A stretch of 64,000 nucleotides of DNA from Plantibacter flavus (GCF_002024505.1 NZ_CP019402.1:1984001-2048000); one strand, 5' to 3'. Shown: positions 33,274-42,743, numbered from the stretch's first letter. Program-made: numbers and translations. The notes: generated from the letters alone by a model not told the origin.

Positions 33274-34326
33274 TCAGCGGCCGCGCGGCGGGGCGGTGGA
33301 CTGACGGACGATGAGCACCGGCTTCTCGAGCGGTACGTCCTCCTCGATGGTCTCACCGAGGAGGCCGAGGAGCTTCGCAGCCGCCGCCCGCCCACGCTGG
33401 AACGCGAACCGCTGGACGGTGGTGAGCTGGGGGTCGACCCATTCGCCGACCTCGAGCCCCTCGAACCCGACGACCGAGACGTCCTCGGGGACCCGCAGGC
33501 CACGGCTCTGAATCGTCCGCATCCCGGCGATCGCCATGGTGTCGGTGCCGTAGAGGATCGCCGTCGGCGGTGCCGCCCCGTCGAGGAGCCGACTCGTCTC
33601 CTCGGCGGCGGCCGCCGGCGAATAGCCGACGCTCGAGATGGAGTGCGGGGTGAGCCCGTGATGGGCGAGCCGGGCGGTGAACGCCTCGCGTCGGATGTTC
33701 GGGAGCACGAACCCGGCGGGGCCGCTGACGAACGCGACATCGCGGTGGCCCAGACCGACGAGGTGGTCGACCGTCTCGGGGATGCCGGCGCTCGGCGGGT
33801 CCGCGTCGATGTAGTCGACCACGCCCGGCTTCCACGGGGTGCCGACGAGCACCGCGGGCACACCGAGGTCTCGCATGAGGTCGAAGCGGGTGTCGCCGAC
33901 CACCGAGTTGGTGAGGATGACGCCGTCCATCCGCTGGCGCTCAGCGAGGGACCGGTAGAACGCCGACTCGTCGTGCTGTCCCGTGAGGAAGACGTTCAGG
34001 AGGAGCCCGTACTCGCGAGGACTGAGGAGGGACTCGATCCCGGAGATGAGTCCGACATTGGCCGCACCGACCTCGGGAACCGGGGAGGAACTGGTGAGGA
34101 CGAGCCCGATCGCCTGGGCGCGCGCGGTCCGGAGAGCGATCGCAGCCGGGTTCGGCGTCCAGTTGAGTTTGCGCGCGGCCTCCCGGACACGCTCGGCGGT
34201 CGGCGGCGAGATGCGACCCGTGCCGTTGAAGACCTTCGAGACCGCTCCGGCCGACACGCCCGCGAGCGCGGCGACATCGGAGATGGTGGGGCGGCCGTGT
34301 CTCCGGCGCCCGGCAGGTGAGGTCAT
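33274..34326 (-). CDS. LacI-family transcriptional regulator (next to second CUT1/GHL6 operon)
   Basis: A 350-residue LacI-type repressor. TISDVAALAGVSAGAVSKVF near residue 14 is the helix-turn-helix, and NWTPNPAAIALRTARA contains the hinge helix. The effector domain follows the ribose-binding fold (GVILTNSVVGDTRFDLMRDL, AVLVGTPWKPG, VSVVGFEGLEVGEW, TTVQRFAFQRGRAAA). It is convergent with the GHL6 copy B gene and probably controls that operon from a site near 27843-27895, although no clear palindrome is seen there. It could also act on the iron operon promoter side only by chance of proximity, which is less likely. Confidence 0.88.
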   Translation of the reverse strand: MTSPAGRRRHGRPTISDVAALAGVSAGAVSKVFNGTGRISPPTAERVREAARKLNWTPNPAAIALRTARAQAIGLVLTSSSPVPEVGAANVGLISGIESLLSPREYGLLLNVFLTGQHDESAFYRSLAERQRMDGVILTNSVVGDTRFDLMRDLGVPAVLVGTPWKPGVVDYIDADPPSAGIPETVDHLVGLGHRDVAFVSGPAGFVLPNIRREAFTARLAHHGLTPHSISSVGYSPAAAAEETSRLLDGAAPPTAILYGTDTMAIAGMRTIQSRGLRVPEDVSVVGFEGLEVGEWVDPQLTTVQRFAFQRGRAAAAKLLGLLGETIEEDVPLEKPVLIVRQSTAPPRGR

Positions 34327-34392
34327 GGCCGTGTCGTCCTTTCGCCCTCAGCCTATTGGGCAGGACACCCGAACCCGTGGACCGGCGAGAGG

Positions 34393-35283
34393 TCAGAGCC
34401 CGTGCCGTTCGAGCTGCTCCTCGTACCGGATCTGTACGTCCTCCGGCTCGACGCCGTCGATCGGCGCCCAGATCGCCTCGAGTTCCCGCTGAACCGAGGC
34501 CGGGAGGGCGGCGAACTTCTCGTCCCATGCTGCGATCGGCGTCCAGTAGCCGACCACCTTGAACCGGGTGGCGGGTAGCCCGAGCTCCTTGCGCAGATAC
34601 TTGCGCACGTCGCGGAGGGCCACCGTCTCGCCGGCCACCCAGATGTAGCCGTGATCGAGCGGGAGGCGCTCGTCCACGACACTCCGGACGAGTCGGCCCA
34701 GCGCGCTCGGGCCGTGTCCGTTGCCGCCCACCACCCAGGTGACCGTCACGTCGTCGTTCGTCTCGACCGCGACCCGATCCCGCTCGCTCGGCACTTCGAG
34801 CACCACGCGGGTCCGCAGTCCTCGCGGAGTCTGTGCGACGATGCGCCTGACTGCGGGAAGACCGGTGAGGTCCGCGACGAGCACCTGCCAACCGATGTCG
34901 GCGGGCGGCGCGTACAGACCGGCGGGCGAGTTCAGGCCCAGCACGTGCCCGGGCTGGGCGCGAGCCGCCCACGGCCCCGCGACCCCGGCCTCGTGCACGA
35001 CGAAGTCGATGTCGATCTCGACGGGGTCCTGCCGCACGGCGCTGATCGTGTACGTACGCATCGGTGCCTGCGGGGAGCCCTCCGGCGTCTCCCACCAGTC
35101 GCCTGTCGGTACCGGGAGCGAGACCTCCGTCGGGTCGGCGCCGTGGGGGAAGAAGACGCGGACGTACTCATCACCCGTGCCGGTGCTGACGAAGTCCTCG
35201 ACGCCCGGACCGCCGAGGGTGATGCGGATCAGCTTCGGACTCAGGGGTGTCGCTGCGGTCACGATGCCGCGGTGGATCTTCAT
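34393..35283 (-). CDS. Siderophore-interacting protein (FAD-binding ferric-siderophore reductase)
   Basis: A 296-residue SIP-family flavoprotein. MRTYTISAVRQDPVEIDIDF near residue 75 is the FAD-binding RxYT region. QVLVADLTGLPAVRRIVAQTP near 125 and YIWVAGETVALRDVRKYLRK near 215 form the NAD(P)H-binding half. Family members reduce ferric siderophores in the cytosol so that iron is released. It is the last gene of the minus-strand uptake operon; its start overlaps the stop of the first ABC half by four bases. Association with exporter-fold ABC halves recalls mycobacterial IrtAB, where a siderophore-interaction domain is fused to IrtA. Confidence 0.9.
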   Translation of the reverse strand: MKIHRGIVTAATPLSPKLIRITLGGPGVEDFVSTGTGDEYVRVFFPHGADPTEVSLPVPTGDWWETPEGSPQAPMRTYTISAVRQDPVEIDIDFVVHEAGVAGPWAARAQPGHVLGLNSPAGLYAPPADIGWQVLVADLTGLPAVRRIVAQTPRGLRTRVVLEVPSERDRVAVETNDDVTVTWVVGGNGHGPSALGRLVRSVVDERLPLDHGYIWVAGETVALRDVRKYLRKELGLPATRFKVVGYWTPIAAWDEKFAALPASVQRELEAIWAPIDGVEPEDVQIRYEEQLERHGL

Positions 35284-37091
35284 GGCGTCTCGGCCTCTCG
35301 GGTCGGTTCGGTGTGCTGGGTCGGGTGCGGGCTGTGCGCGAGCCAGGACTCGCGGTAGGGGCCGGGCGAGGCGAGGAGCTCCGCGTGCGTGCCGTGTTGG
35401 ACGATCCGACCGTCCGCGAAGACCGCGATCCGGTCGGCGGTGGCGGCCTGTTCCAACCGGTGCGCGATGAGCAGCGCGGTCCGGTCCGTCCGAAGGGCGG
35501 CGATCGCCGCTTCGACGGCGTCGCGATGGTGCAAGCCGACGTCGGCCGTCGCCTCATCGAGGATCACGATCGCCGGGTCCGTCAGGAACGCCCGAGCGAC
35601 CGCGAGCTGCTGGATGCGTCCCTCGTCCAGCGGCACGGGCGACTCCCTCGAGTCGGTCGGGTCCGCCGCCGGGTCGTCCTGCAACGCGGTGACCGCCCAT
35701 TCGGCTCCGACGGCACGGAGCGCCGAGACCATCTCGTCCCGGTTGGCGTCCGGCGCGCCGAGCCTCAGGTTGTCGGCGATCGAGCCACGGAAGAGGTGGA
35801 GCTCCTGCGACAGGTAGTACGGGGCGTGGCCGACGAGCACCCGCCCCGACGTCGGGGGATGGTGTCCGGCGACGACCCGCGCCAGGGTGCTCTTGCCCGA
35901 GCCGGACGTGCCGACGAGCGCCGTGGTCGTCCCGGGCGGCACGTTCAGGGTGACCTGCGTGACCCCACGGTCCGTGGTCGGATACCGGAACGTCAGGTCG
36001 TGCACTCGGATCGCCGGCGGTGCGGCGACATCGTCCGCGGTACCGCCGACGGGCGAGGGCGACTCCGGCATCGCGGACGACGTTGCTGCGAGGTCGATGA
36101 CCCCGATGAGCCGAGCCAGCCCGACCGTGGCCCGCTGGATGTCGTCGAGCCCGAAGATGAGCCGGCCCACCGGATCGAACAGCCGGTGGAACAGGAGTGC
36201 GGCGGTGGTCACGAGTCCGACGGTGATCGTGCCCTGCAGGTTGAGGAGGAAGCCGGTCGCCAGGATCGCCGAGAGTCCGACGAGCTCACCCGAGTTGATC
36301 CATCGGAACAGACGGTTCGCGACGCGCACGCCCTCGATCTGCGCGTCGATGGAGGCGGCCGCGCGTTCCCGGACGCGTTCGAGCGCGTGGTCCGTGCCGG
36401 CGAACGCGGCGAGGGTCTCCGCGCCGTCGACCGCGTCCAGCACGGCCTGACTGCGCGACGCTTCGCGGATCCGGACCGTGCGGAACACCACTCGGGATCG
36501 CCGGAGGAACGCACGGGTCCCGAGGACGTAGCACGGCGCCGAAGCGAGACCGGCGAGCGCGAGCCACGGGTCGACGGCTGCCAGGGCGACGGCCGACACC
36601 CCGATCGCGAACCCGGCGGAGAGCAGGGTCGGGGCGACGTTCCCGCCGGCCTCCGCGACCGCGTCGACGTCGCCGGTGACCCGGGACAGGAGATCGGCAC
36701 GCTCGCCGTCGTCGACGGTGCTCACCGGGAGCCGCATGGCCGAGGCGAACACGTCCTCGCGCAGTTCGGCGAGCAGGTCCTGCACCAGCCCCGTGAGCAC
36801 CCGAGTCGCCCACAGCGTCACCGCGACCGCCCCGACAGCGCCGACCGCTGCTGCGGCCACCCAGCCTGAGACGACGCTCAGCCCGGCATCGGAAGCGACG
36901 GCGTCCACGATCCGCCCGAGACACGCGGGCATCACGACGCCCAGTGCGGCGGCTGCGAGGAAGAGGACCACCACGGCGGCGGTCCGTCCGCGGTGGCGTC
37001 TGAGGAGGGCACCGACGACGGTTCGGACGCGGGAGCCGTCGGCGACGGGGAGCATCTCGGCGGTGCTGGGCTCCATGGCGGGATCAGTCAT
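35280..37091 (-). CDS. ABC half-transporter, exporter fold, with canonical Walker A but degenerate signature
   Basis: A 603-residue fusion of a six-helix type-IV transmembrane domain (residues 25-320) and an ATPase domain. Walker A is intact (GTSGSGKST, K400), and Walker B with catalytic glutamate is intact (VILDEATAD, D512, E513). The signature that should read LSGGQ is PLDEGRIQQ at 487-495, so it cannot complete the partner's ATP site. The partner at 37084-38736 has the reverse defect. The two genes overlap by eight bases and must form a heterodimer with one competent ATP site. Context (FecBCD-type genes upstream, SIP downstream) suggests ferric-siderophore import in the manner of IrtAB or YbtPQ; siderophore export is the alternative. 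Confidence 0.88.
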   Translation of the reverse strand: MTDPAMEPSTAEMLPVADGSRVRTVVGALLRRHRGRTAAVVVLFLAAAALGVVMPACLGRIVDAVASDAGLSVVSGWVAAAAVGAVGAVAVTLWATRVLTGLVQDLLAELREDVFASAMRLPVSTVDDGERADLLSRVTGDVDAVAEAGGNVAPTLLSAGFAIGVSAVALAAVDPWLALAGLASAPCYVLGTRAFLRRSRVVFRTVRIREASRSQAVLDAVDGAETLAAFAGTDHALERVRERAAASIDAQIEGVRVANRLFRWINSGELVGLSAILATGFLLNLQGTITVGLVTTAALLFHRLFDPVGRLIFGLDDIQRATVGLARLIGVIDLAATSSAMPESPSPVGGTADDVAAPPAIRVHDLTFRYPTTDRGVTQVTLNVPPGTTTALVGTSGSGKSTLARVVAGHHPPTSGRVLVGHAPYYLSQELHLFRGSIADNLRLGAPDANRDEMVSALRAVGAEWAVTALQDDPAADPTDSRESPVPLDEGRIQQLAVARAFLTDPAIVILDEATADVGLHHRDAVEAAIAALRTDRTALLIAHRLEQAATADRIAVFADGRIVQHGTHAELLASPGPYRESWLAHSPHPTQHTEPTREAETP

Positions 37092-38736
37092 GGCGGGTCT
37101 CCGAACCGGGAGTGAGTTCGACGACCCGGTCGCAGGCGTTCAACAGGACCGGCGAGGTGGTGATGACGACGACGGTGCCCTCGTGCGCCGCGAGTGCTCG
37201 GGCGATGCGGGTCTCCGTGAGGACGTCGACGGCCGACGTCGGTTCGTCGAGGACGAGCACGTCCGCACCGGCATGGAGCGCCCGGGCGATGCCGACGCGC
37301 TGGCGTTGCCCGCCGGAGAGCCGTCTGCCCGCCTCACCGACCGGAGACGACCAACCGCCGAGCTGCACGACCGTGTCGTCGAGCGCCGCCATGCCGACGA
37401 ACACCGCTTCCGGGTCGCCGGTCGCGTCATGACCGCGGACCGCCTCCGCCAGGGTGCCGCTCATGATGCGCTGGCCGTGCGGTGGCGCGACCACACGACG
37501 GCGGTACGCCACCGGGTCGAGGTCCAGCTGGTCGACGAGTGTACCGTCGACGGCGAGCGAGACGCTGCCGCGCTCCGCGGGGGTCCGCATGCCGAGCAGG
37601 CGGGAGAGGGCGCGCGCGGTGTCGCTGTCGGGCGGCCGGACGCCGAGCAGTTCACCAGCATGGACGTCCACCGGTCGGTCCTGGTGTTCCGGGCGGAAGG
37701 ACAGCACGACGTCGGACGCAGGGCCGGAGTCGGACATCTCGTCCAGCCGACCGCCCGTTTCGAGTAGGTCGTCGGCGTCGACGACCGCGGCCAGGCGTTT
37801 GGCGGACGCGAGCTTGTGGATCCAGTTCGATGGGAAGGAACCCGCCTGTGCGAGGTACCCGCTGATGAACTGCGCGAGACCGAGCACCGTCACGAGCTCA
37901 CCGATGCTGATCCGCCCATCCGCAGCGAACCAGGCGGACAAGCCGACGAGTGCGGCCATGACGAACGCCGCCAGCGTGCCGCTCACGGCGTCGAAGAGGG
38001 CCAGGGACCGCCCGGCGGCCGTCGCTGCGCGTCGTGAGACATCACTGGCGGCGTCATATCGCCGGACGGCTTCAGCCTGCCCGCCGATGCCGACGAGCAC
38101 TCGGAACCCGCTCATGAAGTCGGCGGCCACCGCTCCGGCCTCGGTCGCCGCCCGTTGCTCGTCGAACCCTCGGCGCTCCAGCGGGCGGGACACGACGCGC
38201 ATGACGAGCATCATCCCGATGGTCGACACGAACACCACGATCGTCGCCACGGGCGAGATCACCGACATCGCCAGGGCGGCTCCGATGATCGCGGCGATGG
38301 TCGCCGACTGCTGCGCGACCGACCAGGCGACGCCGGCCACCCGGTAGGTGTCGGACGTGACGACCGTCAGGGCCTCACCCGCCGACAGGTTCTGTCGTGA
38401 GAGCCGCGGCCGAAGCATCCGGGAGAGCGTGAGGTGCCGGAGCGCCTGTTCGCCGTGCCCGTAGATCGACACCATGAGGCGCGACGCCGACTGGTAGCTC
38501 ACCGTCAGGACGAGGAAGGTTCCGACCAGGACCCCGATCCAGACCCCGAGGGCGACCGGATCGGACGGCACCACCGCGCGGTCGATAGTCGCCCCGATGA
38601 TCACGGGGATCGCCGCCTCCGACAGGGCGTGCACGATGAGGAGGCCGGTCGCGGCGGCGAGCATGGCGCCGCGACCGTCCGCTCCCAGCGCGATGCCGAA
38701 GAGGCGCCGCGGCGTATTCGTCGTCGTCCCGCTCAC
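37084..38736 (-). CDS. ABC half-transporter, exporter fold, with canonical signature but lost Walker A
   Basis: A 550-residue membrane-ATPase fusion starting at a GTG that overlaps the upstream ATPase stop (GTGA). Six hydrophobic segments span residues 18-300. The nucleotide-binding domain is lopsided: where GxxGxGKST should be, the protein has GVRPPDSDTA (365-374), with the lysine replaced by Ser371, so the P-loop is gone. The signature LSGGQRQR (473-480) and Walker B VLVLDEPTSAVD (D497, E498) are intact. It therefore completes the ATP site on the partner at 35280-37091 but should not bind ATP normally itself. Confidence 0.88.
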   Translation of the reverse strand: MSGTTTNTPRRLFGIALGADGRGAMLAAATGLLIVHALSEAAIPVIIGATIDRAVVPSDPVALGVWIGVLVGTFLVLTVSYQSASRLMVSIYGHGEQALRHLTLSRMLRPRLSRQNLSAGEALTVVTSDTYRVAGVAWSVAQQSATIAAIIGAALAMSVISPVATIVVFVSTIGMMLVMRVVSRPLERRGFDEQRAATEAGAVAADFMSGFRVLVGIGGQAEAVRRYDAASDVSRRAATAAGRSLALFDAVSGTLAAFVMAALVGLSAWFAADGRISIGELVTVLGLAQFISGYLAQAGSFPSNWIHKLASAKRLAAVVDADDLLETGGRLDEMSDSGPASDVVLSFRPEHQDRPVDVHAGELLGVRPPDSDTARALSRLLGMRTPAERGSVSLAVDGTLVDQLDLDPVAYRRRVVAPPHGQRIMSGTLAEAVRGHDATGDPEAVFVGMAALDDTVVQLGGWSSPVGEAGRRLSGGQRQRVGIARALHAGADVLVLDEPTSAVDVLTETRIARALAAHEGTVVVITTSPVLLNACDRVVELTPGSETRHD

Positions 38737-39521
38737 CGGCTCCGCCGTCCGAGCGGGAGCACCAGCGGGGTACCGGAGACGGGGTCGGTGATGACCCGGC
38801 ACGGCAGGTCGTACACGGCCTCCACGAGGTCGGCGGTGATGATCTCCTGCGGATCGCCCTGGGCGACGATCGCGCCGTCGCGCATCGCGACGAGATGCGT
38901 CGCATAGCGGGCGGCGTGGTTGAGGTCGTGGAGGACCGCGACGAGGGTGGTGCCGCTGCGGTGCAGATCCGTGAACAGCTCCATCAGCTCGATCTGGTGC
39001 GCGATGTCGAGGAACGTCGTCGGCTCGTCGAGCAGCAGGTGTTTCGTCTGCTGGGCGAGTGCCATCGCGACCCAGACGCGTTGCCGTTGTCCGCCCGAGA
39101 GCTCGTCGACCAGCCGGCGGGACAGCTCCGTGACCCCCGTCGCGGCCATCGCCTCCGAGACCGCCGCTTCGTCGGCGCTGCTCCACGTCCGCATCGCGCT
39201 CTGGTGCGGGAACCGGCCGCGCCCGACCAGGTCGGCGACGGTGATCCCGTCGGGGGCGATGGCGGATTGGGGGAGGAGCCCGAGTCGGCGAGCGGTGTCC
39301 TTCGGTTTCGACGCACGGATGTCAGCACCATCGAGGAGGACGGCGCCGGCGGTCGGGCGCAGGAGCCGCGCGAGTCCGCGGAGCAGGGTCGACTTGCCGC
39401 AGGCGTTCGGTCCGATGATGATCGTGAACGAGTCGTCCGGCACCTCGAGCGACAGCTCGGAGACGATCGGAGCATCGCCGTAGCCCAGGGTGAGGTCGCG
39501 GGCGAGGAGCGACGTGGTCAT
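38733..39521 (-). CDS. Ferric-siderophore ABC importer, ATPase subunit (FepC-like)
   Basis: A 262-residue ATPase; AAAGGAA precedes the ATG at 39521. Walker A is GPNACGKST near residue 37 (the NACGKST form is typical of FecE/FepC), Q-loop near LGLLPQSAIAPDG, signature ELSGGQRQRVWVAMAL near 140, Walker B KHLLLDEPTTFLD near 160, and H-loop VAVLHDLNHA near 195. It energises the two FecCD-type permeases encoded immediately upstream. Its stop overlaps the GTG of the degenerate ABC half. Confidence 0.94.
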   Translation of the reverse strand: MTTSLLARDLTLGYGDAPIVSELSLEVPDDSFTIIIGPNACGKSTLLRGLARLLRPTAGAVLLDGADIRASKPKDTARRLGLLPQSAIAPDGITVADLVGRGRFPHQSAMRTWSSADEAAVSEAMAATGVTELSRRLVDELSGGQRQRVWVAMALAQQTKHLLLDEPTTFLDIAHQIELMELFTDLHRSGTTLVAVLHDLNHAARYATHLVAMRDGAIVAQGDPQEIITADLVEAVYDLPCRVITDPVSGTPLVLPLGRRSR

Positions 39522-39532
39522 GGGAGTTCCTT

Positions 39533-40579
39533 TCACGTGCGGCGTACGAACTGGGCGGCCAGCAGGCAGGTCAGATAGATGCCACCGACCGAGAGCGTCA
39601 CCACGCCGACCGGGACCGCGAGCAGCTGGGCGACGGCGTCGGAGACGACGACCAGGGCGGCTCCGGTGAGCATCACCGGCGCAAGGCCCATCGGGGTGTT
39701 CGAGCGGGTGAGCCGTTGAGCGATCTGCGGGGCGGCCAAGGCGATGAACGAGATCGGGCCGGCCGCGGCGGTGACGAGCGCCACGAGGGCCACACCGACC
39801 ACCATGGCGATCAAGCGAGTGCGTCCGGGACGCACGCCGAGGGCCATGGCGGCGTCGTCTCCCATCTCGAGCACGGGGAGGGAACGCCGGAGTGGCCGAG
39901 CCAGCAGGGCGAACACGACGAACGCCGTGGCGGCGGGGAGCAGCTGATCGAAGCCGAGCGAGGCGAGGGATCCTGCACCCCAGGTGGCCGCCATCATCGC
40001 CTGCTCGACGCTGACCGAGATGAGGATCCAGGAGGTGAGGGAACCGAGCCCGGCCGAGACGCCGATGCCGACGATGATCAGCCGGAAGGACGACATGGTG
40101 TGGCGGTTCGCGAGGAGGGCGACGAGCAGGGCGGTCAGCAGACCGCCGACGAGTGCCCCGGCGGCTTTGAACAGGTAGGTGTTGAGCCCGAGGACGAGCA
40201 TCGTCAGCGTGACGCCGAACTGCGCGCCGACACCGAACCCGATGATGTCCGGTGAGCCGAGCGGGTTGCGGGTGAGCGACTGGAAGATACCTCCGGAGAG
40301 CGCGAGTGCCGCTCCGCAGAGCACCGCGAACAGCACCCGTGGGAGTCGCCACTCGGTCACGACCTGGCGGACGTCGGGGTCGGACGCGGGGTCGACGATC
40401 GCCCGGATCACCGCGTCGAAACCGATCTCGTACGCGCCGATCGTCGTCGCGAACAGCCCTGCTCCGATGATCACCACGACGAGTCCGAGGCACACGAGGA
40501 CGGACCGCACCGGTACGAGCGTCGCGATGTGCACGGTCTCCACGCGGATCTGGCGTCGGCCGTGGTCGATGACGCTCAC
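39533..40579 (-). CDS. Ferric-siderophore ABC importer, permease (FecCD family, FepG-like)
   Basis: A 348-residue polytopic permease starting at a GTG overlapping the upstream permease stop (GTGA). FecCD signatures: EWRLPRVLFAVLCGAALALSG near residue 75 and NPLGSPDIIGFGVGAQFG near 105. The later GPISFIALAAPQIAQRLTRS near 265 is the conserved coupling region. Around nine to ten transmembrane helices are expected. It pairs with the permease at 40576-41685. Confidence 0.93.
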   Translation of the reverse strand: MSVIDHGRRQIRVETVHIATLVPVRSVLVCLGLVVVIIGAGLFATTIGAYEIGFDAVIRAIVDPASDPDVRQVVTEWRLPRVLFAVLCGAALALSGGIFQSLTRNPLGSPDIIGFGVGAQFGVTLTMLVLGLNTYLFKAAGALVGGLLTALLVALLANRHTMSSFRLIIVGIGVSAGLGSLTSWILISVSVEQAMMAATWGAGSLASLGFDQLLPAATAFVVFALLARPLRRSLPVLEMGDDAAMALGVRPGRTRLIAMVVGVALVALVTAAAGPISFIALAAPQIAQRLTRSNTPMGLAPVMLTGAALVVVSDAVAQLLAVPVGVVTLSVGGIYLTCLLAAQFVRRT

Positions 40580-41685
40580 AGCCCGCTCACCCGCTTCCGA
40601 CGGACGAGCATGATCAGGATGGGGGCGCCGAGGAGTGCCGTGACGATCCCCACCCGGAGCTCTCCGGAGGGCAGCACGATCCGGCCGAGGACGTCTGCGA
40701 GCAGCAGGAACGCGGGGCCGATCACCATCGAGTACGTCAGCACCCAGCGTTGGTCGAGGCCTGTGAACCACCGGACGACATGGGGGATCATGAGTCCCAC
40801 GAAGGCGATGGGACCGGCGGCTGCGACGCCCGTACCGGCCAGGAGGGTCACGGCCACGACGACCCACACCCGGGTGCTGCGCACTCGCGCCCCGAGCGCC
40901 TGGGCGAGTTCGTCTCCCAGGGTCAGCGCGTTCAGCGACCGGGCGCAGAGCAGAGCGATCACGAGGCCCGCGACGATCAACGGAGCAGCCCAGGTGAGCT
41001 GGTCGAGGGTGCGGCCTCCGATGGATCCCACGCTCCAGAAGCGCATGACCTGCAGGGTGCCTTCGTCCCGCAGCACGATCGCGGTGGTGAAACCGGTGCA
41101 GGCGGCACCGAGGGCGACCCCCGCGAGGGTCAGTTTCATCGGGGTCGCACCCGAAGCCCCGACGGATCCGAGCGTGTAGACGATCACCGTGAGGATGAAC
41201 GCACCCGCCAGGGCGAACGGGACGTAGGTGCCGGGAGTCGTCAGTCCCAGGACACCGACCGCGAAGGTCACGGCGAACGACGCACCGGCGTTCACCCCGA
41301 GGATGCCCGGGTCGGCGAGCGGGTTGCGGGTGAAGGCCTGGATGAGCCCGCCGCAGACGGCGAGCGCCGCACCGACCAGGATGCCGAGCAGCGTCCGTGG
41401 GACGCGCAGCTCCATGACCATGAGGTGCAGGGGGTTCGCGTCGTCGTAGGCGACGAGCGCGCGGACGACGGTCAGGGGATCGATGGCCCGACTGCCGATG
41501 GCGAGTGAGGCGACGGCTGCGGCGATCAGCACCACCGTGGCGACGAGGAGCCCGACGGCGAGGGTCCCGGTGCGGTGGGGCGAGACGTCTGCGCGTCCGG
41601 CCCCACCGGGCATCGGGACGTCCGCCGCCCCGCCCGCAGCAGGCGCTGCTGACGGGGCGGCGGTCCGGGAGATCTCCGACGTCAC
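40576..41685 (-). CDS. Ferric-siderophore ABC importer, permease (FecCD family, FepD-like)
   Basis: A 369-residue permease from the GTG at 41685, which overlaps the binding-protein stop. A proline/alanine-rich cytosolic lead of about 40 residues (TAAPSAAPAAGGAADVPMPG) precedes the helices. MELRVPRTLLGILVGAALAVCG, TRNPLADPGILGVNAGASF and AAGPIAFVGLMIPHVVRWF are FecCD motifs. It is the first permease in the transcript and the partner of the FepG-like protein. Confidence 0.93.
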   Translation of the reverse strand: MTSEISRTAAPSAAPAAGGAADVPMPGGAGRADVSPHRTGTLAVGLLVATVVLIAAAVASLAIGSRAIDPLTVVRALVAYDDANPLHLMVMELRVPRTLLGILVGAALAVCGGLIQAFTRNPLADPGILGVNAGASFAVTFAVGVLGLTTPGTYVPFALAGAFILTVIVYTLGSVGASGATPMKLTLAGVALGAACTGFTTAIVLRDEGTLQVMRFWSVGSIGGRTLDQLTWAAPLIVAGLVIALLCARSLNALTLGDELAQALGARVRSTRVWVVVAVTLLAGTGVAAAGPIAFVGLMIPHVVRWFTGLDQRWVLTYSMVIGPAFLLLADVLGRIVLPSGELRVGIVTALLGAPILIMLVRRKRVSGL

Positions 41686-42743
41686 TTGCCGTCGATGGTC
41701 GGCTCGCCCTGCAGTGCCGCTGCGAGGTCGTCGACGTAGCCGGGCAGGACGTACTGCAGGGACAGGACGGTCGGCGCGCTGATCGCAGAGGCCTTGGCGG
41801 CGTCGGCGTAGATCACGTAGGACCCGGCGGCGATCGGCGACCAGCGCGACACCACGGCGTTCTCGACCGTGTACGTCCCTTCCTCGGCACTTCCGCCCCA
41901 TGCGGCGAACAGGTCGGCGTCCACGTCGTAGAGCTGTTCGAGGCTGACGCCGGTGTACCAGTTGTCGCCCTCGGCGCTCGCGAGGAAGCCGTCCATCGCC
42001 GACGTCGAGGTGAAGCCGAGCGCTTCGGTGATGCGGACCCGCGGGTCGTACTCGAGGTAGACGCCGAGGTCCGTCCCGCCCTCGTTCAGGGTGAGGCCCC
42101 AGACGAAGCTCTTGTCGTCGAACTCGGGGTGTGCGTCGGCGAGGGAGGTGATGAGGTCCTCGGTCTCGCCGATGAGCTCCTCGGCCTTGGCCTCCTCCGA
42201 CATCGCCTTCCCGACGGTGCGGGTCATGCCCTCCCAGGTGCCCGGGTTCCAGGGCCCCTCGATGTAGGGGACGGTCGGGGCGATCTCGGTGAGCCGCTCG
42301 TATTCGATGTCGGTGACACCGGAGTAGAGGCTGAGGATCAGGTCGGGCTTCAGGGACTTGATCGCCTCGTAGTTCGGGCCGTCGTCCGTGAAGGGGATGA
42401 TCTCGGGCATCTCGCCGTACGCCTCGGAGACGTAGTCCTCGAACCAGGGCTGGTAGCCGCTCTCACCGGCACCCCAGACCTCTTCGATGCCGACGGGGTT
42501 GGTGCCGAGGGCGGCGACGATGTCGGGCGTCATCCACCCGAGGGCCACGATCCGTTCCGGCTTCTGCGGGATGACGGTCTCACCGTGGGCGTGTTCGATG
42601 ACGACGCCGTCGGTCGATGCCGTCGTTGATCCGGTGTCGCCGGTGGCGGCCGAACATCCGGCGAGAGCGAGAGCGGTGGCGATGACGGCGGCGAGGAGGG
42701 TGGATCCTCGGCGGACGTTCGGGCGCGCGAAAGCGTGCGGCAT
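41682..42743 (-). CDS. Ferric-siderophore-binding lipoprotein (FepB-like)
   Basis: A 353-residue cluster-A-2 binding protein. The ATG at 42743 follows AAAGGAG by four bases. MPHAFARPNVRRGSTLLAAV with lipobox LAGC is a lipoprotein signal. TVIPQKPERIVALGWMTPDIVAALG and YEAIKSLKPDLILSLYSGVTD are typical of FecB/FepB/BtuF-type proteins with a single helical linker. It is first in a seven-gene operon (binding protein, two permeases, ATPase, two ABC halves, SIP), and an iron box lies 51 bases upstream of its start, so expression should rise in iron shortage. Confidence 0.93.
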   Translation of the reverse strand: MPHAFARPNVRRGSTLLAAVIATALALAGCSAATGDTGSTTASTDGVVIEHAHGETVIPQKPERIVALGWMTPDIVAALGTNPVGIEEVWGAGESGYQPWFEDYVSEAYGEMPEIIPFTDDGPNYEAIKSLKPDLILSLYSGVTDIEYERLTEIAPTVPYIEGPWNPGTWEGMTRTVGKAMSEEAKAEELIGETEDLITSLADAHPEFDDKSFVWGLTLNEGGTDLGVYLEYDPRVRITEALGFTSTSAMDGFLASAEGDNWYTGVSLEQLYDVDADLFAAWGGSAEEGTYTVENAVVSRWSPIAAGSYVIYADAAKASAISAPTVLSLQYVLPGYVDDLAAALQGEPTIDGK

